Virus record (IMG/VR): IMGVR_UViG_3300020595_000065
Location: 1 to 44,812 of that record
Length of the DNA: 44,812 nucleotides
From: a virus
Direction: 5' to 3' (one strand)
The translations under genes and the position numbers were made by a program. Positions 1-8,107 of this stretch are shown piece after piece. A model generated the notes under the pieces. It saw nothing but the letters and a program-made list of their open reading frames with translations, was not told the origin of the DNA and searched no databases. Each line of letters opens with the position of its first letter. Within the stretch, counting starts at the first letter, position 1.

Positions 1-59
1 TAAAAGAATTAGGATTACTACCAGCAGAGGAAGAACAACTACAAAAACCAGGAGCATAA
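1..59 (+). CDS. Portal protein, C-terminal end (partial)
   Basis: Read in the frame starting at base 3, the first 57 bases encode 18 residues ending in TAA (57-59). The peptide is acidic and Gln-rich (KELGLLPAEEEQLQKPGA). It lies one base before the S49 protease gene, exactly where the portal gene ends in lambda-type head operons. The N-terminal part of a portal gene runs off the other end of the window (43589-44812). The two pieces are therefore probably the ends of one gene in a circular or permuted genome. Too short to identify by itself. Confidence 0.6.
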   Translation, partial: KELGLLPAEEEQLQKPGA

Positions 60-60
60 T

Positions 61-1137
61 ATGCCAAATGTATGGGCAATTAGTCAAACACAAGAATTAT
101 TAGTTCAAAAAATAGAGGCCGCAGGAGATAGTTTATTTGATATTGATATAGAAACTGATATTTTAAAAATACAAGGCAATATAGCTATTATACAGATAAA
201 AGGCACTTTAGGCTTTACACCTTCACTTTTTAATAAATTAATGGGCAATAATGCAACATCATATGAAGATATTATTGCAGCAATAAACAACGCTAACAAT
301 ACCAGCGAAGTAGAGCATATTTATTTAGATATTGATAGCGACGGCGGTGTTGTACGGGACAGTATATGGGAGGCTAGCGATGCGATTTTTAATAGTGTTA
401 AACCCGTTACTTCTATAGCTACTAATCTATGTTGTAGTGCAGCTTATTTGTTAGCTAGTCAAGCTAGCGAAGGTATAACAGCAAAGCATGCACTTACAAA
501 TATAGGAAGCATAGGCGTGATGCTAAGGACGCAAAATGATAATGATGAAGAAGTTATTATTTTACGCTCTGAACACGCAGAAAACAAAAATCCAGATATT
601 TTAGAGAAGCCAGAACAATATCTAAACATAATAAATCGTACTGAAAAACACTTTATAGAACATATATCTAGAAGTTTAAACTTGACAAGTGAAAAAATAG
701 TTGCAACCTTTGGTAGTGGTGCTACAATTACAGCAGAAGAGGCTACAGAGCGTGGCATGATTAAAAATATTTATAACAATAATATGTTTAACAAAAGCAA
801 AGAACTAGAGGCAAAATCTCCAGAAATTCAAGTAGATGTAAAAGCATTGGAAGCGGCTGCATATGGCAAAGGTATACAAGCAGAACGTGAAAGAGTGCAA
901 GAGTTGCACGCATTTGCAAAAAATTATAATGCTCCAATGGCATGTGAAAAAGCAATATTAGAAGGCTTACAAGCTAAAGATATTTTAACTGAAATTTTAG
1001 AAGAACAAAAACGAGAATTGACAGCTAAAAAAATACAAAAAGAAGTTGAAGCAGTTCACGTACAATCTACAACTGATAACGCGTTAGCAACTGAAGAGCA
1101 GGAAAGAGCAGAAATTTTAAAACAAATAGGAAGTTAA
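61..1137 (+). CDS. S49/ClpP-fold capsid maturation protease, probably fused to scaffold
   Basis: 358 aa. The core is that of the S49 (SppA/lambda gpC) family: an acidic strand followed by a DGG motif (about residues 96-100), the putative nucleophile serine in CCSAAYLLAS (about 122-131), then the family motif NIGSIGVM (about 146-153). Phage members process the prohead and sit between portal and capsid genes, as here. From about residue 240 the sequence becomes charged and helical, like the scaffold part of lambda gpC/Nu3. An in-frame ATG at 784 could start a separate scaffold, but no good Shine-Dalgarno precedes it. ATG at 61 follows the portal stop by one base, so the genes are tightly coupled. 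Confidence 0.85.
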   Translation: MPNVWAISQTQELLVQKIEAAGDSLFDIDIETDILKIQGNIAIIQIKGTLGFTPSLFNKLMGNNATSYEDIIAAINNANNTSEVEHIYLDIDSDGGVVRDSIWEASDAIFNSVKPVTSIATNLCCSAAYLLASQASEGITAKHALTNIGSIGVMLRTQNDNDEEVIILRSEHAENKNPDILEKPEQYLNIINRTEKHFIEHISRSLNLTSEKIVATFGSGATITAEEATERGMIKNIYNNNMFNKSKELEAKSPEIQVDVKALEAAAYGKGIQAERERVQELHAFAKNYNAPMACEKAILEGLQAKDILTEILEEQKRELTAKKIQKEVEAVHVQSTTDNALATEEQERAEILKQIGS

Positions 1138-1138
1138 G

Positions 1139-1522
1139 ATGACAACTACAACTACAATTTTATACAAAGCTATTCTTAGTAATCTTGAGCTAAGAAGTGA
1201 ACTATTTACAGCAGCTATTAAAACTTACCCAGTTGGCACTTTACTAGCAAGAGACACAAGCACTAAAAAATTAGTGCCCTACGTGAAAGGCGGGGTAACA
1301 AATGGCAACGGTATAATTAATAGCATTCTAACAGCTGAACTAGTAGCTAGTGCAGTACAAGATTATAGTGTGGATGTAACTATCTCTGCTCGTGTTGACA
1401 AAGATTTATTAATTATTGATGCAGATGGTAACGCTAGTAATATAGATGCTGTGTTAGTAGATGAGATGGCAAAAATGAGTATATATGCTCAATCATATTC
1501 TAAATTATCTCAAACTTTTTAA
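1139..1522 (+). CDS. Head decoration protein, lambda gpD-like
   Basis: 127 aa. The order protease, this gene, major capsid matches lambda C-D-E. The protein carries the family's features: a short N-terminal arm, the stretch YPVGTLLARD (about 31-40) in which a capsid-bound 'added value' domain typically starts, a Gly-rich turn, and a C-terminal helix with VDEMAKMSIYAQ. Such proteins form trimers on the capsid surface and stabilise the expanded head. Start ATG lies one base after the protease stop, with AGGAAG inside the preceding gene as ribosome site. Assignment rests on position plus general resemblance, not on a catalytic motif. Confidence 0.7.
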   Translation: MTTTTTILYKAILSNLELRSELFTAAIKTYPVGTLLARDTSTKKLVPYVKGGVTNGNGIINSILTAELVASAVQDYSVDVTISARVDKDLLIIDADGNASNIDAVLVDEMAKMSIYAQSYSKLSQTF

Positions 1523-1537
1523 TTCTAAGGAAAAATA

Positions 1538-2602
1538 ATGGAACGTAAACTTTTAACTACCGCATACACCGAGCGACTCAACGAAAGAACTATTGCAAGA
1601 TCTTTTTTTACGAAAACGGAAGATATCGGTGCAGCAGGAACTGTAGAATTTGACAGCAGATTGTTAAGCAATAAAGCAGCACAACGTGGAAATCCAAAAA
1701 GCGGATACAATCAAAATACTGTTGGAGAATACGCAACTAAACACTATTCTCCAGTTGTATATAAAGAGTCGCTAGGCGTATCAGCAGATAGCATGTTAGT
1801 TAAACAATTTGGTGGCATAAGCTCAATATTAGGCAATGAGCAGTTAAAGATGTTGCCAGCGTTTATGAAAGATGTAGTAGTTCCAAGAACTCAAGAAATC
1901 GCTAATAAAATTGTTACTGATCTGGATTTACAAGCAATTGAGATTTTAACTACAGGCGGTGTTGCAGCTAGAAACGCTTTTGCAGGTGTATCATATATTG
2001 ATAGTTCAGATACTAATCATTTTAATACTGTAAGTACTCCTTGGACGGATGACTCTTCTAAACCAATAGAAAATTTAACAGCATTGGCTAAATTGATCAA
2101 AATAAATAGCATGAAGTCAATTAGTAACATTATAATGAATGATGCAACTTTTGAACTTTTAGTTAGTAATCCTTCTTTTAAAAAAGCATACGAAACTAGA
2201 AGAGTTGACCTCGGTTTAATTCAATTGCCATCTGACACCCGCAGTAGTGCAAATTACATGGGTGATGTTATGATTAATGCTAAACGTGTAAAAATTTGGT
2301 CTGAAAGTGCTTACTATGAAAACTCAGCAGGCGTTCAAACTCAATTTATACCTAATAACAAAGTCATTTTAATAGCAGATGATAACGAATTTGTGCAGTG
2401 GTTTGGTAGTATCGCAAGATTTAAAACTAACAACAATAATTTAATGGACTTTTTGTCGGGTGATTTTACACTTGAAAATAATCTAAAAATTAGCCAAATT
2501 GCTGTAGCAGATCGTTATGGATTGGGATTAGATATTGCTTTAGATTGTAGTGCTTTGTTAGTTGCAAAATCTAAAGGATTCGGTTGTTTAACAGTCGGTT
2601 AG
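1538..2602 (+). CDS. Major capsid protein, lambda gpE family (HK97 fold)
   Basis: 354 aa, close to the 341 aa of lambda gpE. It has the N-terminal arm with TERLNERTIARSFF, the conserved segment GYNQNTVGEYATKHYSPVVY (about 65-84) and a long helix with VVPRTQEIANKIV (about 111-123), all typical of the gpE-type HK97-fold capsid family. The gene follows the decoration protein with AAGGA 6 bases upstream of the ATG. No N-terminal delta domain is seen, consistent with scaffolding by the preceding protease/scaffold protein. This should be the most abundant structural protein of the virion. Confidence 0.88.
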   Translation: MERKLLTTAYTERLNERTIARSFFTKTEDIGAAGTVEFDSRLLSNKAAQRGNPKSGYNQNTVGEYATKHYSPVVYKESLGVSADSMLVKQFGGISSILGNEQLKMLPAFMKDVVVPRTQEIANKIVTDLDLQAIEILTTGGVAARNAFAGVSYIDSSDTNHFNTVSTPWTDDSSKPIENLTALAKLIKINSMKSISNIIMNDATFELLVSNPSFKKAYETRRVDLGLIQLPSDTRSSANYMGDVMINAKRVKIWSESAYYENSAGVQTQFIPNNKVILIADDNEFVQWFGSIARFKTNNNNLMDFLSGDFTLENNLKISQIAVADRYGLGLDIALDCSALLVAKSKGFGCLTVG

Positions 2603-2606
2603 TAAC

Positions 2607-2789
2607 GTGGCTAAGCATGTAGCAGCCAGCATAAAGAAACAAGAGCCTGTAGTAGTTGAACAAGAGGTGGAATATACTCTTGCTATCAGCATGCAAGGAT
2701 TTCAAAAAGGTCAAATTGTTAAGCCTACAGACTTTACAGAAAAAGCTTTTTCTTACTGGTTAAAAACTGGTGCAATTATTAAAAAATAA
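2607..2789 (+). CDS. Small head-region protein, unknown
   Basis: 60 aa, starting at GTG 2607, five bases after the capsid stop. Basic N-terminus, then a compact segment with KGQIVKPTDFTEKAF and a hydrophobic C-terminal end (SYWLKTGAIIKK). Short proteins of this shape (a strand, a 'G-x-x-V-x-P' turn and a final helix ending in 'L...GAI') often follow the capsid gene in phages and are usually left unnamed. It may be a connector or capsid-associated factor, but the sequence alone does not tell. Looks distantly like the next small ORF. Confidence 0.6.
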   Translation: MAKHVAASIKKQEPVVVEQEVEYTLAISMQGFQKGQIVKPTDFTEKAFSYWLKTGAIIKK

Positions 2790-2792
2790 TTT

Positions 2793-2945
2793 ATGTATAT
2801 AGTTAGCGTGTCATCTATTTTAACAGACAAAGGCATAAAATTAAAAGGTTCTAACATTTCAGAATCAGATTTTAATAGTAAAAATAAATTTGTAGCTTTA
2901 ATTAAAGATAAATTAATTACTAAGCAAAAACTTAACAAAGAATAA
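2793..2945 (+). CDS. Small head-region protein, unknown
   Basis: 50 aa, ATG 2793, stop TAA 2943-2945. It starts MYIVSVSSILTDKGIKLKG, continues with ISESDFNSKNKF, and ends in basic residues (LITKQKLNKE). It fills the gap between two other genes on the same strand and keeps their base composition. The order 'short strand, K-G-turn, helix' resembles the preceding 60-aa protein, so the pair may be an old tandem duplication. No ribosome site of note; translation may be coupled to the gene before it, whose stop lies three bases upstream. Confidence 0.5.
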   Translation: MYIVSVSSILTDKGIKLKGSNISESDFNSKNKFVALIKDKLITKQKLNKE

Positions 2946-2964
2946 CGCTTTTTAAATTTGTGTA

Positions 2965-3303
2965 ATGAGTATATTAGATATAGCTAACGCAGATTTAAAC
3001 AACTCTATTAAAGCAGATATGGAGTTAATTAATGTACAAGTTAAAGCAAACACGCCACAGACAGAAGTTAGTTGTTTAAAAAGTCATATAGGCGTTACAG
3101 CAGACGCTAACACAGGGCAACTTATAGCTAGTGAATCTATTACTATATCTTTTTTAGAAAAAGAGCTATTAGATAAAGGTATAACACTTGTAGCAGATGA
3201 GAGCATAGCAAACTGGAAAACATTTAGCTTTTTGTTAGTTGAGCAAATGCCAGATAAAACTTTAGGCTTAATAAAATGGCAGGCTGCAAGGTATGACACT
3301 TAA
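2965..3303 (+). CDS. Putative head-tail joining (neck) protein
   Basis: 112 aa. No diagnostic motif is visible. Position between the capsid gene and the tail terminator candidate, and a length close to lambda gpFII (117 aa), suggest a head-completion or neck protein. The centre (SLKS-like turn, IGVTADANTG, SITISFLEKELLDKGI) alternates hydrophobic and polar residues as in a small beta-sandwich. It overlaps the following gene by 11 bases, so the two are translationally coupled. Confidence 0.4.
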   Translation: MSILDIANADLNNSIKADMELINVQVKANTPQTEVSCLKSHIGVTADANTGQLIASESITISFLEKELLDKGITLVADESIANWKTFSFLLVEQMPDKTLGLIKWQAARYDT

Positions 3304-3928
3304 AATAATAGATAAAGAAATTACAGGGCAAAGCACGGCTCAGATCATCACTACGCAAATAGGCATAATTTTAAAAGCTGAATTTACAAATCAGTATGAT
3401 AGTTACAATCAGCAAGCTAAATTTGATGTTGATATATATTTAAACAGCCACAGCATATATAAAAAATACTTAGAAGACCCAACAAAAGTCAATTCTTTAA
3501 TTAACGTATTATTTACAAACGCAACTACAGATAGTTTATTATCAAACGGTACTTTAGATATTACCTACAATTATAAACTGCAATTAATTACACGTGCTAA
3601 TGCTAATACTACACTAGATGAAGCAGCAACAAAGATAGCAGCTGACAAAATGCAGGAATTGATATTTATTATCACACAGATCTTTACATATCATGCAAAT
3701 ATGAACCCACCTTTACAGCTCAACAATATACACAATTTAGCGTTATCTAGTTACGAAGTGGGAGCATTAGACGAAAACAACACAATAGATAAATATATAG
3801 GCTGCATGTTTGATTTAAAAATCACGGCTAGAGAATATCCACTACTTGCTAATATAAATATTTTACAAGGCTTCAATATAGAGTTAGACTACAACAACAA
3901 AATTATTAAATTAATTATAGACACATGA
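3293..3928 (+). CDS. Putative tail terminator / tail completion protein
   Basis: 211 aa. Located directly upstream of the sheath gene and overlapping it by four bases (ATGA). In Mu-like and other contractile-tail phages this slot holds the protein that caps the tail tube and sheath (Mu gp37 position). The protein is a mix of helices and strands, with a central helix DKMQELIFIITQIF (about 118-131) and a C-terminal strand ending NNKIIKLIIDT. No motif proves the function; assignment is from gene order and size. Confidence 0.4.
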   Translation: MTLKIIDKEITGQSTAQIITTQIGIILKAEFTNQYDSYNQQAKFDVDIYLNSHSIYKKYLEDPTKVNSLINVLFTNATTDSLLSNGTLDITYNYKLQLITRANANTTLDEAATKIAADKMQELIFIITQIFTYHANMNPPLQLNNIHNLALSSYEVGALDENNTIDKYIGCMFDLKITAREYPLLANINILQGFNIELDYNNKIIKLIIDT

Positions 3929-5400
3929 CTACAGCAGTTTCTCCGAGTGCCACAGTTTCGCAGGTTGGCATACAAACAGAATTTACTACAGCAAATCAAA
4001 CTAGTAGTCCTTTATTGCCGCAAGCCATATACGTGATGGGACAGGGTAACACGGGCATAGCTTATGTTAGTGACTCAATAAAAATAAATTCAGCAGCACA
4101 AGTCGCCACGAAGTATGGCAATGGCTCGCCACTACATTTAGCAGCTAAAGCTATACACGGCTTAACTAATGCTAAAGTTCCTGTTTATTTTTACGGTTTA
4201 CAAGAGGACGGTGCAGCAGTTGCAGCTAGCCATAATTTAATTATATCAGGATCGCAAACTGTAACAGCAGAATATCAAGTTGTTATAAATAATATAAAGT
4301 CTAATAAATTCTCCCTACTAGCCACCGATACAGCGAGTACAGCAGGTGATAAATTAGCAGCAGCAGTTAACGCAACTTTAGGTTACCCAGTAGGGGCAAT
4401 TAACGCAGTAGGAACAATTACTTTAACAGCAAAATCTAAAGGCAGCTGGGGAAATGAGTTATACGCAGATATAATGGATGGTAAAGGTGGCTTTGTGTTC
4501 GCGGGTGTTGCTGTTAAATTCACAAGTGGAGCTAGTAACGCAAATGTGCAGCCGGCACTATCAGCAATTGAAGATAGTGCATATAGAACTGTACTAGTTA
4601 ACACGTTCGACATGTCAGACTCAACAGCATTAGACGCTATAAAAGAAAAAGGTGAAGCAAGATGGTTGCCTACAATTAAAAAGCCGTTTATCTCATTTGT
4701 AGGAAGCAATGCAGATACCACCACAGCAATTACAGCTATAACAGCAACTAGAGCGTTGGATAAAATTAATGCAGTATTTGCAAACCCGTCAAGCCATGAT
4801 TTACCTTTAATTATTTCTTCTAGCATTGCTAAATATGTAGCAGAGAAAGCTAATACATCTCCAGCCGAAAACTATGCAGGTGCATTATCTCAACTAACAC
4901 CTGGTGCTATAGAATGGACGCTAGCAGACAAAGAAGACGCTAAAACGCAAGGTGTAGGCTTTGTGCGTATTGTATCGGGAGCTGTAAAAATACATGAAGT
5001 AGTTAGCATGTTTGATGATTCGCAGTACGCAGAAATATCAATGCCCTTTAGGAAAGTGTCAGATATTACAAGATTACAAAACGTTATGTACGCTTTAGAT
5101 TTAAAATTAAGCACTGATTTTTATAAAGAATCTGCATTAGTGGATGTTGGTCAAATAGTAGCTGCAGGCGTACAAGCTGTATCTGTTAAAGATGTAAAAG
5201 CTGCTGTTGTGGAAGTGGTAAAATCTTTAGTAGTAAAAGCTATCTTAACAAATCAAGCTGGAATACTTGCTAATTTAATTGTTGCAAAAGATAGCACTAA
5301 TGCAGATAGAGTAAATATACAACTACCTACCATTGTTAGTTCAAACACTTCCATATTTAGCATAGATGTAGGATATCAATTTAACACTGGGGCAGAATAA
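3925..5400 (+). CDS. Tail sheath protein (contractile tail)
   Basis: 491 aa, the size of Mu gpL (495 aa). The N-terminal region PLLPQAIYVMGQGNTGIAYV (about 30-49) matches the start of Mu/P2-type sheaths, where a strand leads into 'V-G-G-G' and then a segment setting which subunits join. The middle has LTAKSKGSWGNELYADI (about 167-183), the typical 'aks.G.wGN.l...i' of sheath domain insertions. The C-terminal domain (IVAAGVQAVSVKDVKAAVV onward) forms the conserved core. It marks the phage as a myovirus. The tube gene follows with a one-base overlap (TAATG). Confidence 0.85.
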   Translation: MTTAVSPSATVSQVGIQTEFTTANQTSSPLLPQAIYVMGQGNTGIAYVSDSIKINSAAQVATKYGNGSPLHLAAKAIHGLTNAKVPVYFYGLQEDGAAVAASHNLIISGSQTVTAEYQVVINNIKSNKFSLLATDTASTAGDKLAAAVNATLGYPVGAINAVGTITLTAKSKGSWGNELYADIMDGKGGFVFAGVAVKFTSGASNANVQPALSAIEDSAYRTVLVNTFDMSDSTALDAIKEKGEARWLPTIKKPFISFVGSNADTTTAITAITATRALDKINAVFANPSSHDLPLIISSSIAKYVAEKANTSPAENYAGALSQLTPGAIEWTLADKEDAKTQGVGFVRIVSGAVKIHEVVSMFDDSQYAEISMPFRKVSDITRLQNVMYALDLKLSTDFYKESALVDVGQIVAAGVQAVSVKDVKAAVVEVVKSLVVKAILTNQAGILANLIVAKDSTNADRVNIQLPTIVSSNTSIFSIDVGYQFNTGAE

Positions 5401-5789
5401 TGGCATTTTTACATAGATTAGTTGAGTTCAAACTAAATGCACAAGCTTATCCAACAGACGCAGAGGCAGGCATAGAGCTAGATAATAGAGTTTTTCAAAA
5501 TGCTAGTATAGCATTAAACGGAGGCGTACAGTCTACGCAGTCTAAACGCTTACCAAGCTTAAGCGGTATAACGTTAAAAGGCATAAATAAAGAGCAGTTA
5601 GACGCATTATATGTTCTTAATGACTTACCAAAAGGTTATGTTGTAAACTTTACACTTGCAGAAACAGAAGGCGAAGTTACTTATACAGGCACTGTAAATA
5701 TTGAAGGCGATCTAGTGTATAACTCACAAGCTGGCACTGTATCATTAAGTTTAATGAGCTCTGATGGATTGCCTTTTATACCTATCTAA
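5400..5789 (+). CDS. Tail tube protein, Mu gpM-like
   Basis: 129 aa (Mu gpM is 118 aa). Follows the sheath with a one-base stop/start overlap, the standard order in contractile tails. The sequence is beta-rich with a short N-terminal arm, RLPSLSGITLKGINKEQLDAL in the middle (a loop then helix, about 49-69) and a C-terminal strand pair GTVNIEGDLVYNSQAGTVSL. Hexameric rings of this protein form the inner tube. Identification is by position, length and general fold pattern. Confidence 0.75.
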   Translation: MAFLHRLVEFKLNAQAYPTDAEAGIELDNRVFQNASIALNGGVQSTQSKRLPSLSGITLKGINKEQLDALYVLNDLPKGYVVNFTLAETEGEVTYTGTVNIEGDLVYNSQAGTVSLSLMSSDGLPFIPI

Positions 5790-5822
5790 TATTTTTTTAA
5801 CATACCCATATAGGAATTTTCC

Positions 5823-6230
5823 ATGGCAAAAATATCGGCAGAAGTAGCAGAACAAGAGTATCAAAGATTTATAGATGCTTTAGATTTAGATGAGGAATTA
5901 GATAAAGATATCTTAGAAAATGAAGAATCTAAAGCTAGTTTAATAAAGGCTATAAGAAAAACAAGATTATTGATAGATGAAGATGGAACGCCTATTATTA
6001 ATTTTATCTACTCCAACAAATTAAGATCTAAAAGCAGTAAAGATATTAAACAACTAGAAAACGTAGAAATTAAAATTAGTGGAGAGTTATTTTTTGCATT
6101 AGCAAATGGCGGTATTACAGCAGAATCTATAGCAATCTGTACAGGATTAATGCAGAATCAAGTAAAGCAATTAGACCCACGTGATAATATTTTAATTGCA
6201 TGTATTATAGGTTTTTTTACCGCAAGCTAG
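5823..6230 (+). CDS. Tail assembly chaperone, short form
   Basis: 135 aa, ATG 5823 preceded by AGGAA. It lies between tube and tape measure, the slot for tail assembly chaperones (lambda gpG/gpGT, P2 gpE/E+E', Mu gp41 region). The body is helical and charged, with KLRSKSSKDIKQLENVEIKI then AIATGL-type helices. The frame ends in GGT TTT TTT ACC at 6210-6221. A T-TTT-TTT heptamer (6212-6218) precedes the stop, so a fraction of ribosomes should slip -1 into the overlapping ORF. Short form would be used in excess over the long form, as in other long-tailed phages. Confidence 0.75.
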   Translation: MAKISAEVAEQEYQRFIDALDLDEELDKDILENEESKASLIKAIRKTRLLIDEDGTPIINFIYSNKLRSKSSKDIKQLENVEIKISGELFFALANGGITAESIAICTGLMQNQVKQLDPRDNILIACIIGFFTAS

Positions 6231-6267
6231 CAGACGTTGAAATAATTAACGCAAGCACGGCTAGCTT
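6212..6267 (+). promoter_or_regulatory. Programmed -1 ribosomal frameshift signal
   Basis: A heptamer T TTT TTT (6212-6218) sits in the exact X XXY YYZ phase relative to the upstream frame. Five bases later begins an 8-bp perfect stem: AAGCTAGC (6224-6231) pairs with GCTAGCTT (6260-6267) across a 28-base loop. Slippery heptamer, 5-9 base spacer and downstream structure are the classic layout of a -1 site. Confidence 0.7.
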
Positions 6268-6424
6268 ACAAAGATATAATATGGCGTTTACTTATGCTAC
6301 AATGCACTACACGTGTTGTCTGGTGTATAACGCTGTATTTGATAGGGATATGACTTACAATGCTTTAAAGGGGTACTATTTATATATTAGAGATTCAAAA
6401 CTAAAAGAATTGCAAGATGGCTAA
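6212..6424 (+). CDS. Tail assembly chaperone, -1 frameshift extension
   Basis: This -1 frame is open from at least 6200 to TAA 6422-6424 and has no convincing start of its own: the ATG at 6200 has no ribosome site and lies inside the upstream gene. Slippage at 6212-6218 joins residue 132 of the short form to 68 residues of this frame, starting YRKLADVEI, giving a product of about 200 aa. The extension is aromatic and Met/Tyr-rich (YNMAFTYATMHYTCC), and ends eight bases inside the tape measure gene. In known systems the long form binds the tape measure during tail assembly. Confidence 0.7.
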   Translation, partial: FFYRKLADVEIINASTASLQRYNMAFTYATMHYTCCLVYNAVFDRDMTYNALKGYYLYIRDSKLKELQDG

Positions 6425-8102
6425 AGAGCTAGTAGTAAAAACAGTTTTCAAAGCAGTTGATAAAATAAGTCAGCCTTTACGTCGCATGCAGTCCAGCATG
6501 GGCAGGTTTAGTAATACATCTATGCGTTCCATGCGTATGTTAGAAATGCGTTTTAACCGTGTAAATCGCTCAATAGCAAGCATTGGTAAAACTGGGTTTG
6601 TAGCAGCAACGGCGGGTAGTGTGGCACTAGGATTGGGCATTAGCAAAGTAGTAAAAGAATTTAGCAAGTTAGAGAACGCAGAAGCAGCATTTACACCTCT
6701 ACTTAAAAGCGGCAAAAAAGCTAAAGAGATGGTGGAAGCCATACAAGCCACAGCGAGTACAACACCCTTTCAGTTTGAAAACTTGCAAAAATCAGTAGGA
6801 CAATTATTACCAGTAATGAATGGTGATATACAAAACACAATCAAGACTTTAAGAATGATAGGTGATACTGCTGGAGGTGATGCACAAAAATTAGAAGGAA
6901 TTACCAGAGGTTTCACTAAAGCTATGCTAAAAGGCAAGGTAGATATGGAAAGTTTCAACATGATTGTTGAGAAGGGTGTGCCTATATTGGATGATTTACG
7001 CAAAGTTGCAACAGATATAAATTTTAATAAATTTAAAGGTACAACAGACCAAGAGAAGTTTTTTTCAGCAATGAGACGTGGGTTAATCACAACAGACCAC
7101 CTTACTAAAGCCTTTGAACGTATAACTTCTAAAGGTGGGATATTCTTTAGAGGCATGGAGATTGCCAGTAAAACTACCACAGGTAAATTATCTACGATGA
7201 TGGATAACTTTAGCTTAATGTTAGCTAGAGTAGGTGGAGCAATAGCACCAGAGCTAAACAAGTTATTTGATAGTTTGAATAAACAGTTTATAGATTTATC
7301 TACTATTTTATCTCAATCTATCAATCAAAAAAAACTAGTACAAACCTTTAAAGATGTATTTGGAAGCATTATATCTATGCTAAATAATGTAGGTGCTACA
7401 GTAAAAGCATTATTAAATAATCCCAGCGGCTTAGATAATTTAAAAACAGTAATAGGAGGTATAGTCGGTTTAACTAAGTTTATTATTACTAATGCTACGG
7501 AGATAGTTTTTTTTGGTGCTGCATGGGTTGGATTAAGCATAGCAATTAAAGGTGCCGCAGTAGCTATGGGAGCTTACAACATGGTGTTAGTTATTACTAG
7601 CAAAATTAGTAAAGCAGTGTTACTTGTAACAACCGCATTAAATATTGCGATGCGAGCAAACCCGATAGGTTTATTAATAACTGGTGTAGCAGCATTAATA
7701 GCATTACCTCAACTTATTATTAATAATTGGGACAGTATAAAAAGCTTTTTTTCTAGTATTTGGGATGGCATAAAACGAGGCGTAGGTGTTGCTATAGATG
7801 CACTAAGCACTTTGGGTGATTATTTTAATAACTTGTTTAGCGGCATTTTTAGCAAATTTGGGAAACTACTAGGATTAACTAGTAATAAAGGCTTACAATT
7901 AAACACAAAGCACACGCAGCAACTACTAGCACCTAGTCCTATATCACAAAGACCAACAGCAGAAGGGTTAAATATTTTAGATAAAGTTACATCTACAAAA
8001 TCAACTACAGAAAACTTTGTTACTATCAGAGATGAAACAGGAAGAGCAGAAATGCAAGGCTTTCATAATCCCTTTGTTCAACTTTTACCAAGTGGAGCTT
8101 AG
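6417..8102 (+). CDS. Tail tape measure protein
   Basis: 561 aa. The N-terminal half has the tape-measure signature: a Gly/Ala-rich hydrophobic segment (GFVAATAGSVALGLGISKVV, about 59-78), then the conserved block FQFENLQKSVGQLLPVMNG and GDTAGGDAQKLEGITRGFTK (about 117-166). The second half has several hydrophobic segments (about 345-440), including NPIGLLITGVAALIALPQL followed by NNWDSIKSFFSSIWDGIK, typical of these proteins, which enter the host membrane during DNA delivery. The length, about 0.15 nm of tail per residue, would give a tail near 85 nm (inference). It overlaps the frameshifted chaperone by eight bases. Confidence 0.88.
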   Translation: MAKELVVKTVFKAVDKISQPLRRMQSSMGRFSNTSMRSMRMLEMRFNRVNRSIASIGKTGFVAATAGSVALGLGISKVVKEFSKLENAEAAFTPLLKSGKKAKEMVEAIQATASTTPFQFENLQKSVGQLLPVMNGDIQNTIKTLRMIGDTAGGDAQKLEGITRGFTKAMLKGKVDMESFNMIVEKGVPILDDLRKVATDINFNKFKGTTDQEKFFSAMRRGLITTDHLTKAFERITSKGGIFFRGMEIASKTTTGKLSTMMDNFSLMLARVGGAIAPELNKLFDSLNKQFIDLSTILSQSINQKKLVQTFKDVFGSIISMLNNVGATVKALLNNPSGLDNLKTVIGGIVGLTKFIITNATEIVFFGAAWVGLSIAIKGAAVAMGAYNMVLVITSKISKAVLLVTTALNIAMRANPIGLLITGVAALIALPQLIINNWDSIKSFFSSIWDGIKRGVGVAIDALSTLGDYFNNLFSGIFSKFGKLLGLTSNKGLQLNTKHTQQLLAPSPISQRPTAEGLNILDKVTSTKSTTENFVTIRDETGRAEMQGFHNPFVQLLPSGA

Positions 8103-8107
8103 CAATC

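Noticed and set aside
784-1137. Internal ATG in the protease gene as separate scaffold gene (Nu3-like)
   Set aside because: In frame and plausible by analogy, but no Shine-Dalgarno precedes it; kept only as a remark in the gene entry.
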